Assembly (NCBI RefSeq): GCF_030271255.1
Contig: NZ_JASJOM010000005.1
Span: 186,001-250,000, forward strand
Source of the DNA: Peribacillus folii
GTDB lineage: Bacteria > Bacillota > Bacilli > Bacillales > DSM-1321
Length of the DNA stretch: 64,000 nucleotides
Direction: 5' to 3'
In this document: piece by piece, positions 34,978 through 43,946 of the stretch
How positions within the stretch are numbered: position 1 is the first letter of the stretch
Layout of the letters: each line of letters begins with the position of its first letter
Notes under the pieces: model-generated
What the model was told of the DNA's origin: nothing
Databases searched by the model: none
The model's input: the letters and a program-made list of their open reading frames with translations, nothing else
Program-made: the position numbers and the translations under genes

Positions 34978-36696
34978 TTAGGCTTCTGTGTTCATTATGA
35001 GCGGGACTACTTTCCCTTCATTTACGTTGATCAATCCATGGTCCGTTATTTTCAGGGCCGGGCTGACTGGCAGCGATAAGGTGCTTAATGACATGATGAC
35101 ATTGTAATGCTCATAGCCTAATGATTTAAGCGCGTCAGTCAGTTGCTCGACCTGTTCCGATACGATGTCCATCGGTTCTTCGGAAAGGATTCCTCCCACC
35201 GGAAGATGGATCATCGAAAGCTTCTTGCCGTCGTGGACACAGCAGACACCGCCTTGGTTCCTGATGACTTCGTTGGCGGCCATCACCATATCCTGCTTGT
35301 TGCGGCCGATCACCAAGAGATTATGGTTATCATGCGAATAGGTGGTGGCAACCGCCCCGCGCTTCAGAACATCGCCGGTGATCAGGCCGTGCGCCCGGTT
35401 GCCGTTTTTCCCATACCGCTCGAAGGTGGCAATCAATCCGTAGGGGCTTTCTTCCCAACATAATTGATGATTCTCCATCGTCAGCCAATCATGTGTTTCG
35501 CTGGTAAACGTGGAACCGTTCTGGACATTGATGATCCGGCATTTCGCTTGTCCCTGCTCATTCGGTACAGATATGTTAAAATCGGCTGCGCTTAGTTCCG
35601 CAAGCTTCACACTTTGATAGAAGTGTTCCGGAAATTGTTTCTCGCTTGCTTGCTGCACATAGGGCTGTGACGAATCATATACGAGCTCACCGTTTTTATA
35701 CACCTGATCGATGTCAAAGCTTTGCAAGTCCGAGATAAGCAGGAAGTCAGCCACTTTTCCAGGTGCAACGGCGCCGCGATCATACATCCTCATCCGCTGT
35801 GCCGGTGTATACGTACAGGCATATATCGCTTTTTCAGGGGACATGCCCATTTCGACCGCTTTCTTTAGCAGGACGTTCAAATGTCCTCTTTGTTGGAATG
35901 AGTCGGTCATGACATCATCGGTAACGAAGCAGAAGTGCTCATCCACCTGCTTGTTCTTCAAGAACTCCATCACTTCTTCCGTCATCGATTTCTCTTGAAT
36001 TTCAAGAAACATCCCGGCAGCGATCCTCGCTTCCATTCCCTCCACGGTTTGGTGGGTATGATCAGAGTTCACTCCGGCCTGAATGATCTTTTGCAAGTCC
36101 ATGCTCAGCAGCTTTGGAACGTGGCCCTCTATGATCAGATTTGGATAGCGGGTACGGATATGGGACAAGATCTTATTCGTTTTGCAATCCGGGTCGGAAA
36201 TGACTTCATGGTAGTTCATGATTTCGCCGAGGCAGATGATTTCCTCGGTTTGCATCAATTCGTCCATGTCTGATATTTCGATGGAACCTCCCGTCGTTTC
36301 CATCGAGGTTGCAGGAACGGAGCTTGGGATGGCATAAAACATATCTGCGACACACTCTTTACTCGCTTTGATCATTTCCTTCACACCGGAAATCCCGAAG
36401 ACGTTGGCCATTTCATGCGGTTCCGGCACGATTGTGGTCACGCCATTCTTGATGAGCCCATAAGAAAATGTGGCCGGTGTCACCATCGTGCTTTCAATGT
36501 GCAGATGGATATCGATCAGTCCCGGAACCATATACCTTCCCCTTCCATCGATGATTCGTTCGGAAGGGAAGGCATCCAGCTCGCTTTCGCCAATATAATG
36601 GAATTTGCCGTCCTTGATGGCCGCATTGCCTTTCATGAATTTTTTAAAATAACTGTTGAAAATATTGATATCTTTTATGAGCATATCCATTCGCAT
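34978..36696 (-). CDS. adeC: Adenine deaminase
   Basis: A 572-residue adenine deaminase of the amidohydrolase superfamily (Ade/AdeC), converting adenine to hypoxanthine and ammonia. PGLIDIHLHIESTM provides the first metal-binding His pair, VPEPHEMANV and EGHVPKL further ligands, and CFVTDDVMTD the catalytic Asp segment; the C-terminal domain has the usual LPVGGILS and LSLPVSPALKITD. Length matches the family. It is the last gene of an operon with a nucleoside hydrolase and an ABC transporter, which fits uptake of purine nucleosides, base release and deamination. Confidence 0.94.
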   Translation of the reverse strand: MRMDMLIKDINIFNSYFKKFMKGNAAIKDGKFHYIGESELDAFPSERIIDGRGRYMVPGLIDIHLHIESTMVTPATFSYGLIKNGVTTIVPEPHEMANVFGISGVKEMIKASKECVADMFYAIPSSVPATSMETTGGSIEISDMDELMQTEEIICLGEIMNYHEVISDPDCKTNKILSHIRTRYPNLIIEGHVPKLLSMDLQKIIQAGVNSDHTHQTVEGMEARIAAGMFLEIQEKSMTEEVMEFLKNKQVDEHFCFVTDDVMTDSFQQRGHLNVLLKKAVEMGMSPEKAIYACTYTPAQRMRMYDRGAVAPGKVADFLLISDLQSFDIDQVYKNGELVYDSSQPYVQQASEKQFPEHFYQSVKLAELSAADFNISVPNEQGQAKCRIINVQNGSTFTSETHDWLTMENHQLCWEESPYGLIATFERYGKNGNRAHGLITGDVLKRGAVATTYSHDNHNLLVIGRNKQDMVMAANEVIRNQGGVCCVHDGKKLSMIHLPVGGILSEEPMDIVSEQVEQLTDALKSLGYEHYNVIMSLSTLSLPVSPALKITDHGLINVNEGKVVPLIMNTEA

Positions 36697-36711
36697 AATT
36701 CCCCCTCTACC

Positions 36712-37776
36712 TTAATCGACGAGTACCATCTGGTTTCTTGGAATTTCAAGGATGATCTCCTGGCCCATCCGATAGGATTCCGTCATTTCCTTGTTGACGA
36801 TGAAATCCCCTATCGGCGTTTCCACGACATATTGATAGCTTCTTCCAAGATACGTACTCACCTTCACACGGCCCGATAAGCTATTTTCCTGAACGGCTCC
36901 GGCGTCTCCTTTTTCCCTGATCAACAGATCGTCCGGTCTGATCGCGCCTATTTTCCCAGCATGATTGAACATCCGGGCATCCTTATCCAATACGAAGGAG
37001 TATCCTGACTTACTCAGTTCAATCTTACCGCCAGTATCCGTCCGCTCATCAAAGTCAATGAAGTTCTTGAAGCCAATGAAATCGGCGACGAATTTGGTTT
37101 CAGGATATTTGTAAATGGTCGCGGGATCACTAAGCTGCTCGATGACCCCTTTATTCATGATCGCCACTTGGTCGGAAATGGAGAAGCATTCTTCCTGGTC
37201 ATGGGAAACATACACCGTCGTAATTCCCAATTCCTGTTGGATCCGGCGTATTTCAACCCGCATATTCACCCTTAAATTCGCATCAAGATTGCTCAGCGGT
37301 TCGTCGAATAAAAGGATATCGGGTTCGATCACGAGCGCCCTTGCAATCGCAACCCGCTGCTTTTGCCCTCCGGAAAGCTCTTGGGGATAGCGTTTTTCAA
37401 ATCCTTTCAAATTTACGATTTCCAGCACATTCATTACCTTTTTTTCGATTTCCGCCTTAGAATTCTTTCTCAGGCGCAGACCGAAGGCAATATTATCGAA
37501 AATCGACAAATGCGGGAATAATGCATAGTTTTGGAACACAAAGCCGAAATTCCGCTTGTTGACGGGAACCTTCGTATAATCCTTATCCTTGAATAAAAAT
37601 TTCCCTTCATTCGCTTTTAAAAATCCGGCAATCAAACGCAGGGTCGTCGTTTTCCCGCAGCCGCTCGGGCCAAGGAGGGAGACCAATTTCCCTTTTTCAA
37701 TCTCAAGGTTGAAGTCCTTTAAAATATTCTGTTTGTTATAGGCTACAGATATATCTTGTAAAGTGAATAAAGCCAT
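36712..37776 (-). CDS. ABC transporter ATP-binding protein, PotA-like
   Basis: A 354-residue ATPase subunit of a spermidine/putrescine-type importer. Walker A LLGPSGCGKTTT, Q-loop FVFQNYALFPH, signature LSGGQKQRVAIARAL, Walker B ILLFDEPLSNLDA and the H-loop VSHDQEE are intact; the C-terminal TOBE-like domain (about 240-354) contains GAIRPDDLLI. It powers the permease pair encoded just upstream (16-nt gap). The ATG follows AGGAGG. The family name refers to polyamines, but the operon context points to a nucleoside or nucleobase-like solute. Confidence 0.92.
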   Translation of the reverse strand: MALFTLQDISVAYNKQNILKDFNLEIEKGKLVSLLGPSGCGKTTTLRLIAGFLKANEGKFLFKDKDYTKVPVNKRNFGFVFQNYALFPHLSIFDNIAFGLRLRKNSKAEIEKKVMNVLEIVNLKGFEKRYPQELSGGQKQRVAIARALVIEPDILLFDEPLSNLDANLRVNMRVEIRRIQQELGITTVYVSHDQEECFSISDQVAIMNKGVIEQLSDPATIYKYPETKFVADFIGFKNFIDFDERTDTGGKIELSKSGYSFVLDKDARMFNHAGKIGAIRPDDLLIREKGDAGAVQENSLSGRVKVSTYLGRSYQYVVETPIGDFIVNKEMTESYRMGQEIILEIPRNQMVLVD

Positions 37777-37791
37777 CCTTCATTACCTCCT

Positions 37792-38580
37792 TTATCGTTT
37801 TGTGAAATAAGACAAGCCCATGAGCCGTTCTACCATGAACATGAAGAAAGCCGTTATGAACATGAGCAATACGGATATGGCCGAAATGGTTGGATCAAAG
37901 TAGTTCTCTACATACGTCAGCATCTGGATCGGGAACGTGCTGACACCCGGTCCCGTCATATATACGGAAATGTCTACATTATTGAAGGATTCCAAGAAGG
38001 CAATCATCACGGCTGCCAGGATTCCTGATTTTATATTCGGGAGGACGACCGTGAAGAATGTCCCCAGCTTACTTGCCCCGAGACTCTCGGCCGCTTCTTC
38101 AATGGAAAAGTCGAAGTTCGACAAACTAGAAGAAATCACGCGGATGATGAACGGCAGCATGATGACTGTATGTCCGACAAACAGGGCCGCATAAATCGGA
38201 AGCTGATACGTTCCTACAATATAGCGCAAAAACGCAAAGCCAAGCACGATGCCCGGAACCAAGATCGGCGAAACGAAAACCGCATTGATGACGGATTTCC
38301 CTTTGAACTCGACCCTGCTTAATGCATAGGCAGCCGGCACTCCAAGTAACAGCGCCAAAAGGTTGCCTCCCAATGAAACAAGGATGGACGTTTTAAACGC
38401 GACCAAAAACATTTCGACATGGAAAATATTTTCATACCATCTTAAAGAAAGCTCTTCTGGCGGGAACTTCAAAATATTTCCGCCTTCGAATGATGTAACC
38501 GATATGATCAGCAAAGGCCCTAGTAAAAAAAGAAACACCAGGAGAGTAAACAGGCCCAAGCCTCGATTTTTTTCCTGCAT
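37792..38580 (-). CDS. ABC transporter permease, PotC-like
   Basis: A 262-residue inner-membrane permease with six predicted helices and the EAA-type coupling loop EEAAESLGASKLGTFFTVVLPNIKSG that contacts the ATPase. It pairs with the permease encoded immediately upstream (6-nt gap) to form the channel. Length and helix pattern are typical of PotC/CysW-like subunits. Confidence 0.92.
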   Translation of the reverse strand: MQEKNRGLGLFTLLVFLFLLGPLLIISVTSFEGGNILKFPPEELSLRWYENIFHVEMFLVAFKTSILVSLGGNLLALLLGVPAAYALSRVEFKGKSVINAVFVSPILVPGIVLGFAFLRYIVGTYQLPIYAALFVGHTVIMLPFIIRVISSSLSNFDFSIEEAAESLGASKLGTFFTVVLPNIKSGILAAVMIAFLESFNNVDISVYMTGPGVSTFPIQMLTYVENYFDPTISAISVLLMFITAFFMFMVERLMGLSYFTKR

Positions 38581-38586
38581 ACACCT

Positions 38587-39408
38587 CTACCCCTTCGGAT
38601 TTAATTTTTTCGCCAAACCATTCATGATCGAGATGATAAGGACGGTTACGGCAATCATGATCGTCGCGACGATCGATGCCACCTGCCATTCATTCAACGT
38701 AATGGCATTTTGATAAAGAAATGTTGAAATCACGCGCTGCTTGCCGCCTAATAAAGCCGGCGTCGTATAAGCCGTGAAGCTTCCTACAAAAACCAGGATG
38801 CTGCCGATGACCAAGCCTGGAACGGATAGCGGGATGACCACCTTTGAAAATACGGCCAGCCGTGAAGCTCCAAGGCTCTCCGCCGCCTTCAATAAATCGG
38901 TCTCGATGTTTTCCATCACACCCACCAGCGTCACGATGATCAAAGGCAGGAATAAATGGACCAATCCGATGATGATTGCCGTCGGCGTGTATAATATGTC
39001 CAGCGGCTTTTCGATCAGGCCGATACTCAAGAGCACTTTATTCACCACGCCGTTTTTACCGATGATCACCATCCAGCTGAATGAGCGGACGACCGGGCTC
39101 GTCAAGAGCGGAAAAATCGTCAGCAAGAGCATGATCGCTTTTTTTCTTTGTTTCAGTTTCGAAATATAATAGGCTGCTGGAAAACCTAAGAGAATGCAAA
39201 GGATCGTCGTGAACAGACTCACCCTAAGTGTCGTGAGCAGGATTTCGACAAAGTATCGATCTTTGAAAAAGTCGAGATATCCTTGTATCGAAAAACCGTG
39301 GTCATTGATGAATGTCGTTCCGATCGTCAGAAAGATGGGAATGATCATGAAAACCGTCAAAAAAAGTAATCCTGGCAACAGCAGCAGGTATAGATAGCGT
39401 TTTTTCAC
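38587..39408 (-). CDS. ABC transporter permease, PotB-like
   Basis: A 273-residue permease with six predicted helices; its coupling loop reads LLKAAESLGASRLAVFSKVVIPLS. It is the heteromeric partner of the PotC-like subunit. The start is GTG at 39408, with GGGGG about 7 nt upstream. It lies 24 nt after the nucleoside hydrolase gene, inside the same operon. Confidence 0.91.
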   Translation of the reverse strand: MKKRYLYLLLLPGLLFLTVFMIIPIFLTIGTTFINDHGFSIQGYLDFFKDRYFVEILLTTLRVSLFTTILCILLGFPAAYYISKLKQRKKAIMLLLTIFPLLTSPVVRSFSWMVIIGKNGVVNKVLLSIGLIEKPLDILYTPTAIIIGLVHLFLPLIIVTLVGVMENIETDLLKAAESLGASRLAVFSKVVIPLSVPGLVIGSILVFVGSFTAYTTPALLGGKQRVISTFLYQNAITLNEWQVASIVATIMIAVTVLIISIMNGLAKKLNPKG

Positions 39409-39432
39409 CTCGGAGCCCCCTGTTCGTTTGAT

Positions 39433-40362
39433 TTATGAATTGATGATGCGAATGAACAGGTCGAAAAACGCTTCTGCATTGACATCCAGACAGACATGCG
39501 CATTCGCTGGCTTCATCAGCCGGTTCTGAAAATCGCAAATCATCTGTCCATCACAAATCTCACTTTTTGTTTCTATATCCACATAATATTCTTTGGTCAT
39601 GACAAGATCTTTTTGCAAGGCGACGCCAACCGCCAAAGGGTCATGCATCGCACAGGCCCAAACACCATTACGTTCAAAATACCTTTTGCGATAGTCTGTG
39701 GTGCTTTCACTTATATAGCCGGCAAGTGCTTCGTCTTGAAGCGATTGGATATGCTCCTCGCCCAGCAGCACCTTTCTTGTGACATCAAGACCGACCTGTG
39801 TGATCGATCGGAACCCGGCATGCAGGACGATCTTGGCTGCTTCCGGATCGACGAATGCGTTATATTCGGAGGTCGGCGTGACATTGCCGCCCCCTTGTAC
39901 AACTCCGCCCATGAAAATGACTTCTTTCACAAGCTGGGTGATTTGCGGACATTTTTTCACCGCTAGTGCCAAATTCGTAAGCGGTCCTGTCATGATCAGC
40001 GTCACGTCTTCAGGAAAGTTCAAAATGGAATTGATGATGAAATCGGCTGCAAACCCCTCATCCGGCTGTTTTGTAACCGGGACATTGGCGAGCGCGCCAC
40101 CAATCCCATCCTCCCCATGGATCCTATGTTCAAAAAAGGAAGGCCTGATAAGGGGGGCATCCGCGCCCTTTATGACGGAAATGTCTTGCTCGCCGAGCAT
40201 ATCGAGTATTTTACATGTGTTGAGTGTCGCGGTATCAAGCGATACATTGCCGTTAACGGTGGTGATTGCCAATATGTCGAATTGACGGCTTTTGACAGCA
40301 AGAATGATCCCGATTGCGTCATCTATCCCAGTATCTACATCGAGAATCAATTTTTTCTTCAT
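39433..40362 (-). CDS. Nucleoside hydrolase (IU-type)
   Basis: A 309-residue inosine/uridine-preferring nucleoside hydrolase. The Ca-binding DVDTGIDDA motif near the N-terminus is diagnostic; further landmarks are EDGIGG, IMTGPLTNLALA and the C-terminal AMHDPLAVG. These enzymes cleave the N-glycosidic bond of ribonucleosides to base and ribose. Its place between the binding protein and the permeases is unusual for a PotABCD-type system and is strong evidence that the transporter imports nucleosides or a related N-glycoside, whose adenine would then be deaminated by the downstream enzyme. Confidence 0.93.
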   Translation of the reverse strand: MKKKLILDVDTGIDDAIGIILAVKSRQFDILAITTVNGNVSLDTATLNTCKILDMLGEQDISVIKGADAPLIRPSFFEHRIHGEDGIGGALANVPVTKQPDEGFAADFIINSILNFPEDVTLIMTGPLTNLALAVKKCPQITQLVKEVIFMGGVVQGGGNVTPTSEYNAFVDPEAAKIVLHAGFRSITQVGLDVTRKVLLGEEHIQSLQDEALAGYISESTTDYRKRYFERNGVWACAMHDPLAVGVALQKDLVMTKEYYVDIETKSEICDGQMICDFQNRLMKPANAHVCLDVNAEAFFDLFIRIINS

Positions 40363-40383
40363 CGATCCAACCTCTTTCCATTG

Positions 40384-41430
40384 TTAGTGTGCAAGCTCAC
40401 GATTCCAGCGATCGATCCATTGCTTCGAGCTTTCATTGACGAACTTCATGTCCAGGACACGCAGGCTGTTAATGACGTCATCCCCATACGTTAAGCCTGT
40501 CGCCTCTTTTTCGGACAGCTTCACTTCCGTATTGACAGGAGAATCGATTTTCGCCTTGGCTGATTTTTCCTGTACTTCCTTGCTTAAGATGTAGTTCATG
40601 AACTCTGCGGCCAATTCTTTTTGGTCGCTGGCTTTTACGATATTGACCGTATTCATGACTGCGTATCCGCCTTCTTTCGGAGCGATGAACTTCGCATTCG
40701 GCACGGCTTCCTTCAAATCACCGAAATACATTTCCATGATCGGTCCAGCCGCAATCTCCCCTTGTGAGAACATGTTGACGAATTCTGATGTTTGGCCGTA
40801 CTCTTTTACGGCATTCGGCATGATCTTTTTCATTTGGGCAAAGGCTTTATCTTCATTGAATTCCTTACTTCCGCTTACATTCGAAGCGGCATCCAAAAAC
40901 ATCGGGCCAGTCGTTGAAGTGATTGATGGAATCGTGATTTTCCCTTTTAAATCCTTGCTCCAAAGATCTTTCCAGGAAGAAATCGGTGCAGACACTTCAT
41001 CGGGATTATAGGCAATGCCGAATTGGGCAATCGTATAGGCCGGACCATAGTCGGCGCCATTCGGAGCCTTCGCTTGGTCGTAGATATGCTTCATGTTCGG
41101 AACCTTTGCAGCATCGATTTTCTCGAATAGGCCTTCATCGATGCCCTGCTGTGCATAATAATCGGATAAGTAGATGACATCCACGTCACTATTTGCCTGG
41201 CGAACCTTGTTCAGGCGATCTGCATTGTTTCCTGAATCGACGACGATCTTAACATTATGTTCCTTTTCAAAAGGCGCGTAGACCTCAGGACGGAAGAAAT
41301 CATCGGCAAATCCCCACGTGGAGACGACTAGTTTGGCCGGTTTCCCCTTTCCTTCCTCCTTCGAGGAGCATGCGGCTAAAACGAGTGTGAACACTGAAAT
41401 CATCATGAATAAGCTAATTATTTTTTTCAT
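40384..41430 (-). CDS. ABC transporter substrate-binding lipoprotein, PotD-like
   Basis: A 348-residue extracytoplasmic binding protein of the PotD/thiamine-binding-like family. A lipoprotein signal peptide with lipobox LAACSS gives a lipid-anchored mature protein beginning at Cys21. The body has the two-lobe binding protein pattern (VVSTWGFADDFFRPEVYAPF, VDVIYLSDYYAQQG, YGPAYTIAQFGIAYN). The ATG at 41430 follows GGAGG; a TTG five codons earlier is part of that region. First gene of the operon, 21 nt before the nucleoside hydrolase. The ligand is predicted, not shown, to be a purine nucleoside or analogue. Confidence 0.92.
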   Translation of the reverse strand: MKKIISLFMMISVFTLVLAACSSKEEGKGKPAKLVVSTWGFADDFFRPEVYAPFEKEHNVKIVVDSGNNADRLNKVRQANSDVDVIYLSDYYAQQGIDEGLFEKIDAAKVPNMKHIYDQAKAPNGADYGPAYTIAQFGIAYNPDEVSAPISSWKDLWSKDLKGKITIPSITSTTGPMFLDAASNVSGSKEFNEDKAFAQMKKIMPNAVKEYGQTSEFVNMFSQGEIAAGPIMEMYFGDLKEAVPNAKFIAPKEGGYAVMNTVNIVKASDQKELAAEFMNYILSKEVQEKSAKAKIDSPVNTEVKLSEKEATGLTYGDDVINSLRVLDMKFVNESSKQWIDRWNRELAH

Positions 41431-41490
41431 CTTCGAAACCTCCAATTTGATATTGTATAAAATTCCCTTTTTACTGCTTTACATGTAAAA

Positions 41491-41536
41491 AAAGACAATC
41501 TTAAATAGAATTTACATTCTACCCAAGATTGTCTTT
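41491..41536 (-). terminator. Terminator between the DUF2294 gene and the ABC operon
   Basis: Perfect 12-bp stem AAAGACAATCTT/AAGATTGTCTTT with a 22-nt loop and a T7 run on the minus strand. It ends the DUF2294 transcript and lies about 60 nt before the binding-protein start. Since the stem is symmetric and a T-rich run also follows on the plus strand, it could work in both directions. Confidence 0.75.
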
Positions 41537-41622
41537 TCTTTGTAAACAAAGATAAAACTTATCATTCGGTGCATTCGCGGCGTTCGCTCCAGATGAATCC
41601 GGAGCGAAATCCAACTATGGGA

Positions 41623-41979
41623 TTATATTTTTTCCTTCAATACAATATTGGTGAATGCCAGCTGCGTCGCCGAGTCATAATCCCTCAGGACCGCTTCAAT
41701 TTCCCAATCCGTTTGTATTTCCAGCTTTTGTCTCAATTTCTTTTTATAAAGCAGTGACATATGAAAATCAACCTCCTGCTTCAGATTGGGAACTTCCCCC
41801 TCCAAAGCTTGAGAGCGTGGTGCACGGCGATGTTTGGCCTGAAATGTGATTACATTCAGTTCAACGGTAACCTTGAGCACCGTCGTACCAAAACCGAACA
41901 ATTCCTTCGATACCTCATTATACATATGAGAAAGCAATTTCTTCGTTTCATTAGAGTTTATCGGTAAGATGACTATCAC
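41623..41979 (-). CDS. DUF2294 domain protein
   Basis: A 118-residue protein matching the DUF2294 pattern: an N-terminal helix leading to MYNEVSKELFGFGTTVLKVTVELNVITFQAK, then a regular helical part (LKQEVDFHMSLLYKKKLRQKLE) and a final strand. The family is widespread in Bacilli and has no established function. The start is GTG 41979 with a poor ribosome binding site; a downstream start is possible. It stands alone, divergent from the PTS/nanE unit and separated from the ABC operon by a strong terminator. Confidence 0.75.
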   Translation of the reverse strand: MIVILPINSNETKKLLSHMYNEVSKELFGFGTTVLKVTVELNVITFQAKHRRAPRSQALEGEVPNLKQEVDFHMSLLYKKKLRQKLEIQTDWEIEAVLRDYDSATQLAFTNIVLKEKI

Positions 41980-42131
41980 CTGCCAAACTTTGATTTGAGG
42001 TAATTATATATACTTTTTTTGAATTGCACAAGATAATATTCGGTTTTGATATAAAAAAATGTTCAATTTTATTAAAAACGCCCATTTAACAACCAATAAC
42101 CGAATTATACCAGGGAGTTGGTGACGATCCT

Positions 42132-42163
42132 TCACTATATTCATATAACTTTATAGTGAGGCA
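42132..42163. other. Inverted repeat in the PTS upstream region
   Basis: TCACTATA and TATAGTGA, 8 bp each, separated by about 13 nt, roughly 120 nt upstream of the predicted PTS promoter. No T run follows. Possible protein site; nothing else recognisable was seen in the 41980-42240 part of this gap. Confidence 0.3.
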
Positions 42164-42244
42164 TCCATTCATTTCGCGCAATTTTTCCTCCGTTTGTTTC
42201 CGGGCGCGTAGTGGCGTTGAAAATTTTTTCAGAGAAATCTATCT

Positions 42245-42287
42245 CTTATTGAAAACAATTGATATCTCTTTGCCGCTTATTGAAAAC
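42245..42287. promoter_or_regulatory. Direct repeat upstream of the PTS/nanE operon
   Basis: CTTATTGAAAAC occurs at 42245-42256 and again at 42276-42287, 31 bp apart (about three helical turns). The second copy overlaps the -35 box and the cre-like site. A candidate operator for the RpiR-type regulator encoded downstream at 46948-47790. Confidence 0.45.
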
Positions 42288-42308
42288 GCTTTTATCGGGA
42301 ATTAATAT
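42280..42308 (+). promoter_or_regulatory. Predicted promoter with overlapping cre site for PTS/nanE
   Basis: TTGAAA (42280-42285), 17-nt spacer, TAATAT (42303-42308). TGAAAACGCTTTTA at 42281-42294 differs from the CcpA consensus TGWAANCGNTNWCA at one position and overlaps the -35, as expected for carbon catabolite repression. Confidence 0.55.
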
Positions 42309-42373
42309 ACAAGTATAGCTCAGCTAAAAATAAAGAAGGGCATGGGCCCCATTGAATAAGGGAGGAATGTTTT

Positions 42374-43909
42374 ATGAAGAAAGCTTTTGAGAAAGCGCAG
42401 CAGTTCGGTAAGTCTTTTATGCTCCCGATTGCCGTTTTACCGGCGGCCGGATTATTGCTGGGAATTGGCGGTGCTCTTTCCAATCCTAATACAGTTGAGG
42501 CGTATCCATTTTTGGATTTTGCCTGGCTCCAAGCCATATTCACGATCATGAGCTCTGCAGGAAGCATCGTTTTTGCCAACCTGCCTGTCATTTTTGCCGT
42601 AGGTGTCGCTGTAGGGCTGGCGCGCTCGGATAAAGGAACCGCTGCCTTGGCAGCCATGATCGGCTACTTCGTAATGAACAGTTCGATCAATGCTTTGCTT
42701 CAAATAACCGGGGAGCTTGCCAAGGACAATTTGGCAGGTGCCGGACAGGGGATGGCTGTTGGGATCCAAACACTGGAGACTGGCGTTTTCGGCGGGATCA
42801 TAGTCGGGATCACCGCGGCATTATTGCATAATAAATATAATAAAATCCAGCTTCCTCAAGTATTGGGATTCTTCGGCGGTTCACGTTTCATCCCGATCGT
42901 CGTTTCCTTCGCATCGATCCTGGTCGGCGCCGTATTGTTTGTCGTATGGCCTTACTTCCAGCTTTTCATTAATCAGCTTGGCGCACTCGTAACAAGCACA
43001 GGGACGATCGGAACCTTCTTTTATGGGTTCATTTTACGGATGCTCGGACCATTGGGGCTGCACCATATATTCTATCTGCCTTTCTGGCAAACAGCTTTAG
43101 GCGGAACGATGGAGATCAAAGGCCAGATTGTAAGCGGTACGCAGAATATCTTCTTCGCCCAATTGGCCGATCCAACCACGACCAAGTACTATGAAGGTGT
43201 TTCCCGGTTCATGTCCGGGCGTTTCATCACGATGATGTTTGGTTTGCCGGGAGCGGCATTGGCCATCTATCATTGTGCTAAGCCTAAAAACAAGAAGGTA
43301 GTGGCCGGTTTGCTTCTTTCAGCAGCCTTGACATCCTTCTTAACAGGGATTACCGAGCCGCTTGAATTCAGTTTCTTATTCGTCGCTCCTATCCTTTATG
43401 TTATTCATGCTATATTCGATGGCTTGGCTTTCATGATGGCGGATATTTTCAATATCACAATCGGCCAAACCTTCTCTGGGGGATTCATCGATTTCACCTT
43501 ATTCGGGATCCTGCAAGGAATCAGTAAAACAAATTGGGTGTATGTCCTTCTGGTAGGTATCCCTTGGTTCTTCCTTTACTACTTCACGTTCAAGTTTTTG
43601 ATCAGGAAAAAGAACTTAAAGGTCGTTGGCCGTGAAGATGAGGAACAAGCCCCGTCACAGCAAGTAGCTGCTTCAGAAAGAACCGAGACCATCGTCGCGG
43701 GCTTGGGCGGACAGGAAAACATCGAAATCGTCGATTGCTGTGCAACTCGTTTGCGTGTCACGGTAAAGGACGAATCATTGGTAAAAGAAGACGTCATCAA
43801 GCAGACCGGTTCAAAGGGTGTCGTCAAACAAGGTAAAGGGATTCAAATCGTTTACGGACCGCAAGTTACGATCATCAAAAATGAAGTCGAAGAGTACTTG
43901 GGTAACTAA
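42374..43909 (+). CDS. PTS transporter subunit IICB, glucose/N-acetylglucosamine family
   Basis: A 511-residue fused IICB. The IIC part (1-about 400) has about ten membrane helices and the family landmark GITEPLEFSFLFVAP; the C-terminal IIB domain (about 435-511) carries the phosphocysteine in VDCCATRLRVTV. There is no IIA domain, so it relies on a separate glucose-type IIA. The ATG follows GGGAGG. The next gene is nanE, so the transported sugar is probably N-acetylmannosamine or another amino sugar rather than glucose. Promoter features suggest CcpA repression. Confidence 0.92.
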   Translation: MKKAFEKAQQFGKSFMLPIAVLPAAGLLLGIGGALSNPNTVEAYPFLDFAWLQAIFTIMSSAGSIVFANLPVIFAVGVAVGLARSDKGTAALAAMIGYFVMNSSINALLQITGELAKDNLAGAGQGMAVGIQTLETGVFGGIIVGITAALLHNKYNKIQLPQVLGFFGGSRFIPIVVSFASILVGAVLFVVWPYFQLFINQLGALVTSTGTIGTFFYGFILRMLGPLGLHHIFYLPFWQTALGGTMEIKGQIVSGTQNIFFAQLADPTTTKYYEGVSRFMSGRFITMMFGLPGAALAIYHCAKPKNKKVVAGLLLSAALTSFLTGITEPLEFSFLFVAPILYVIHAIFDGLAFMMADIFNITIGQTFSGGFIDFTLFGILQGISKTNWVYVLLVGIPWFFLYYFTFKFLIRKKNLKVVGREDEEQAPSQQVAASERTETIVAGLGGQENIEIVDCCATRLRVTVKDESLVKEDVIKQTGSKGVVKQGKGIQIVYGPQVTIIKNEVEEYLGN

Positions 43910-43946
43910 GGCGTACAGATAGACAAATGATAAAGGAGTGTTACAC

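Noticed and set aside
34978-41430. Purine riboswitch ahead of the nucleoside uptake operon
   Set aside because: The upstream region contains only the terminator hairpin of the preceding gene and none of the conserved purine aptamer sequence.
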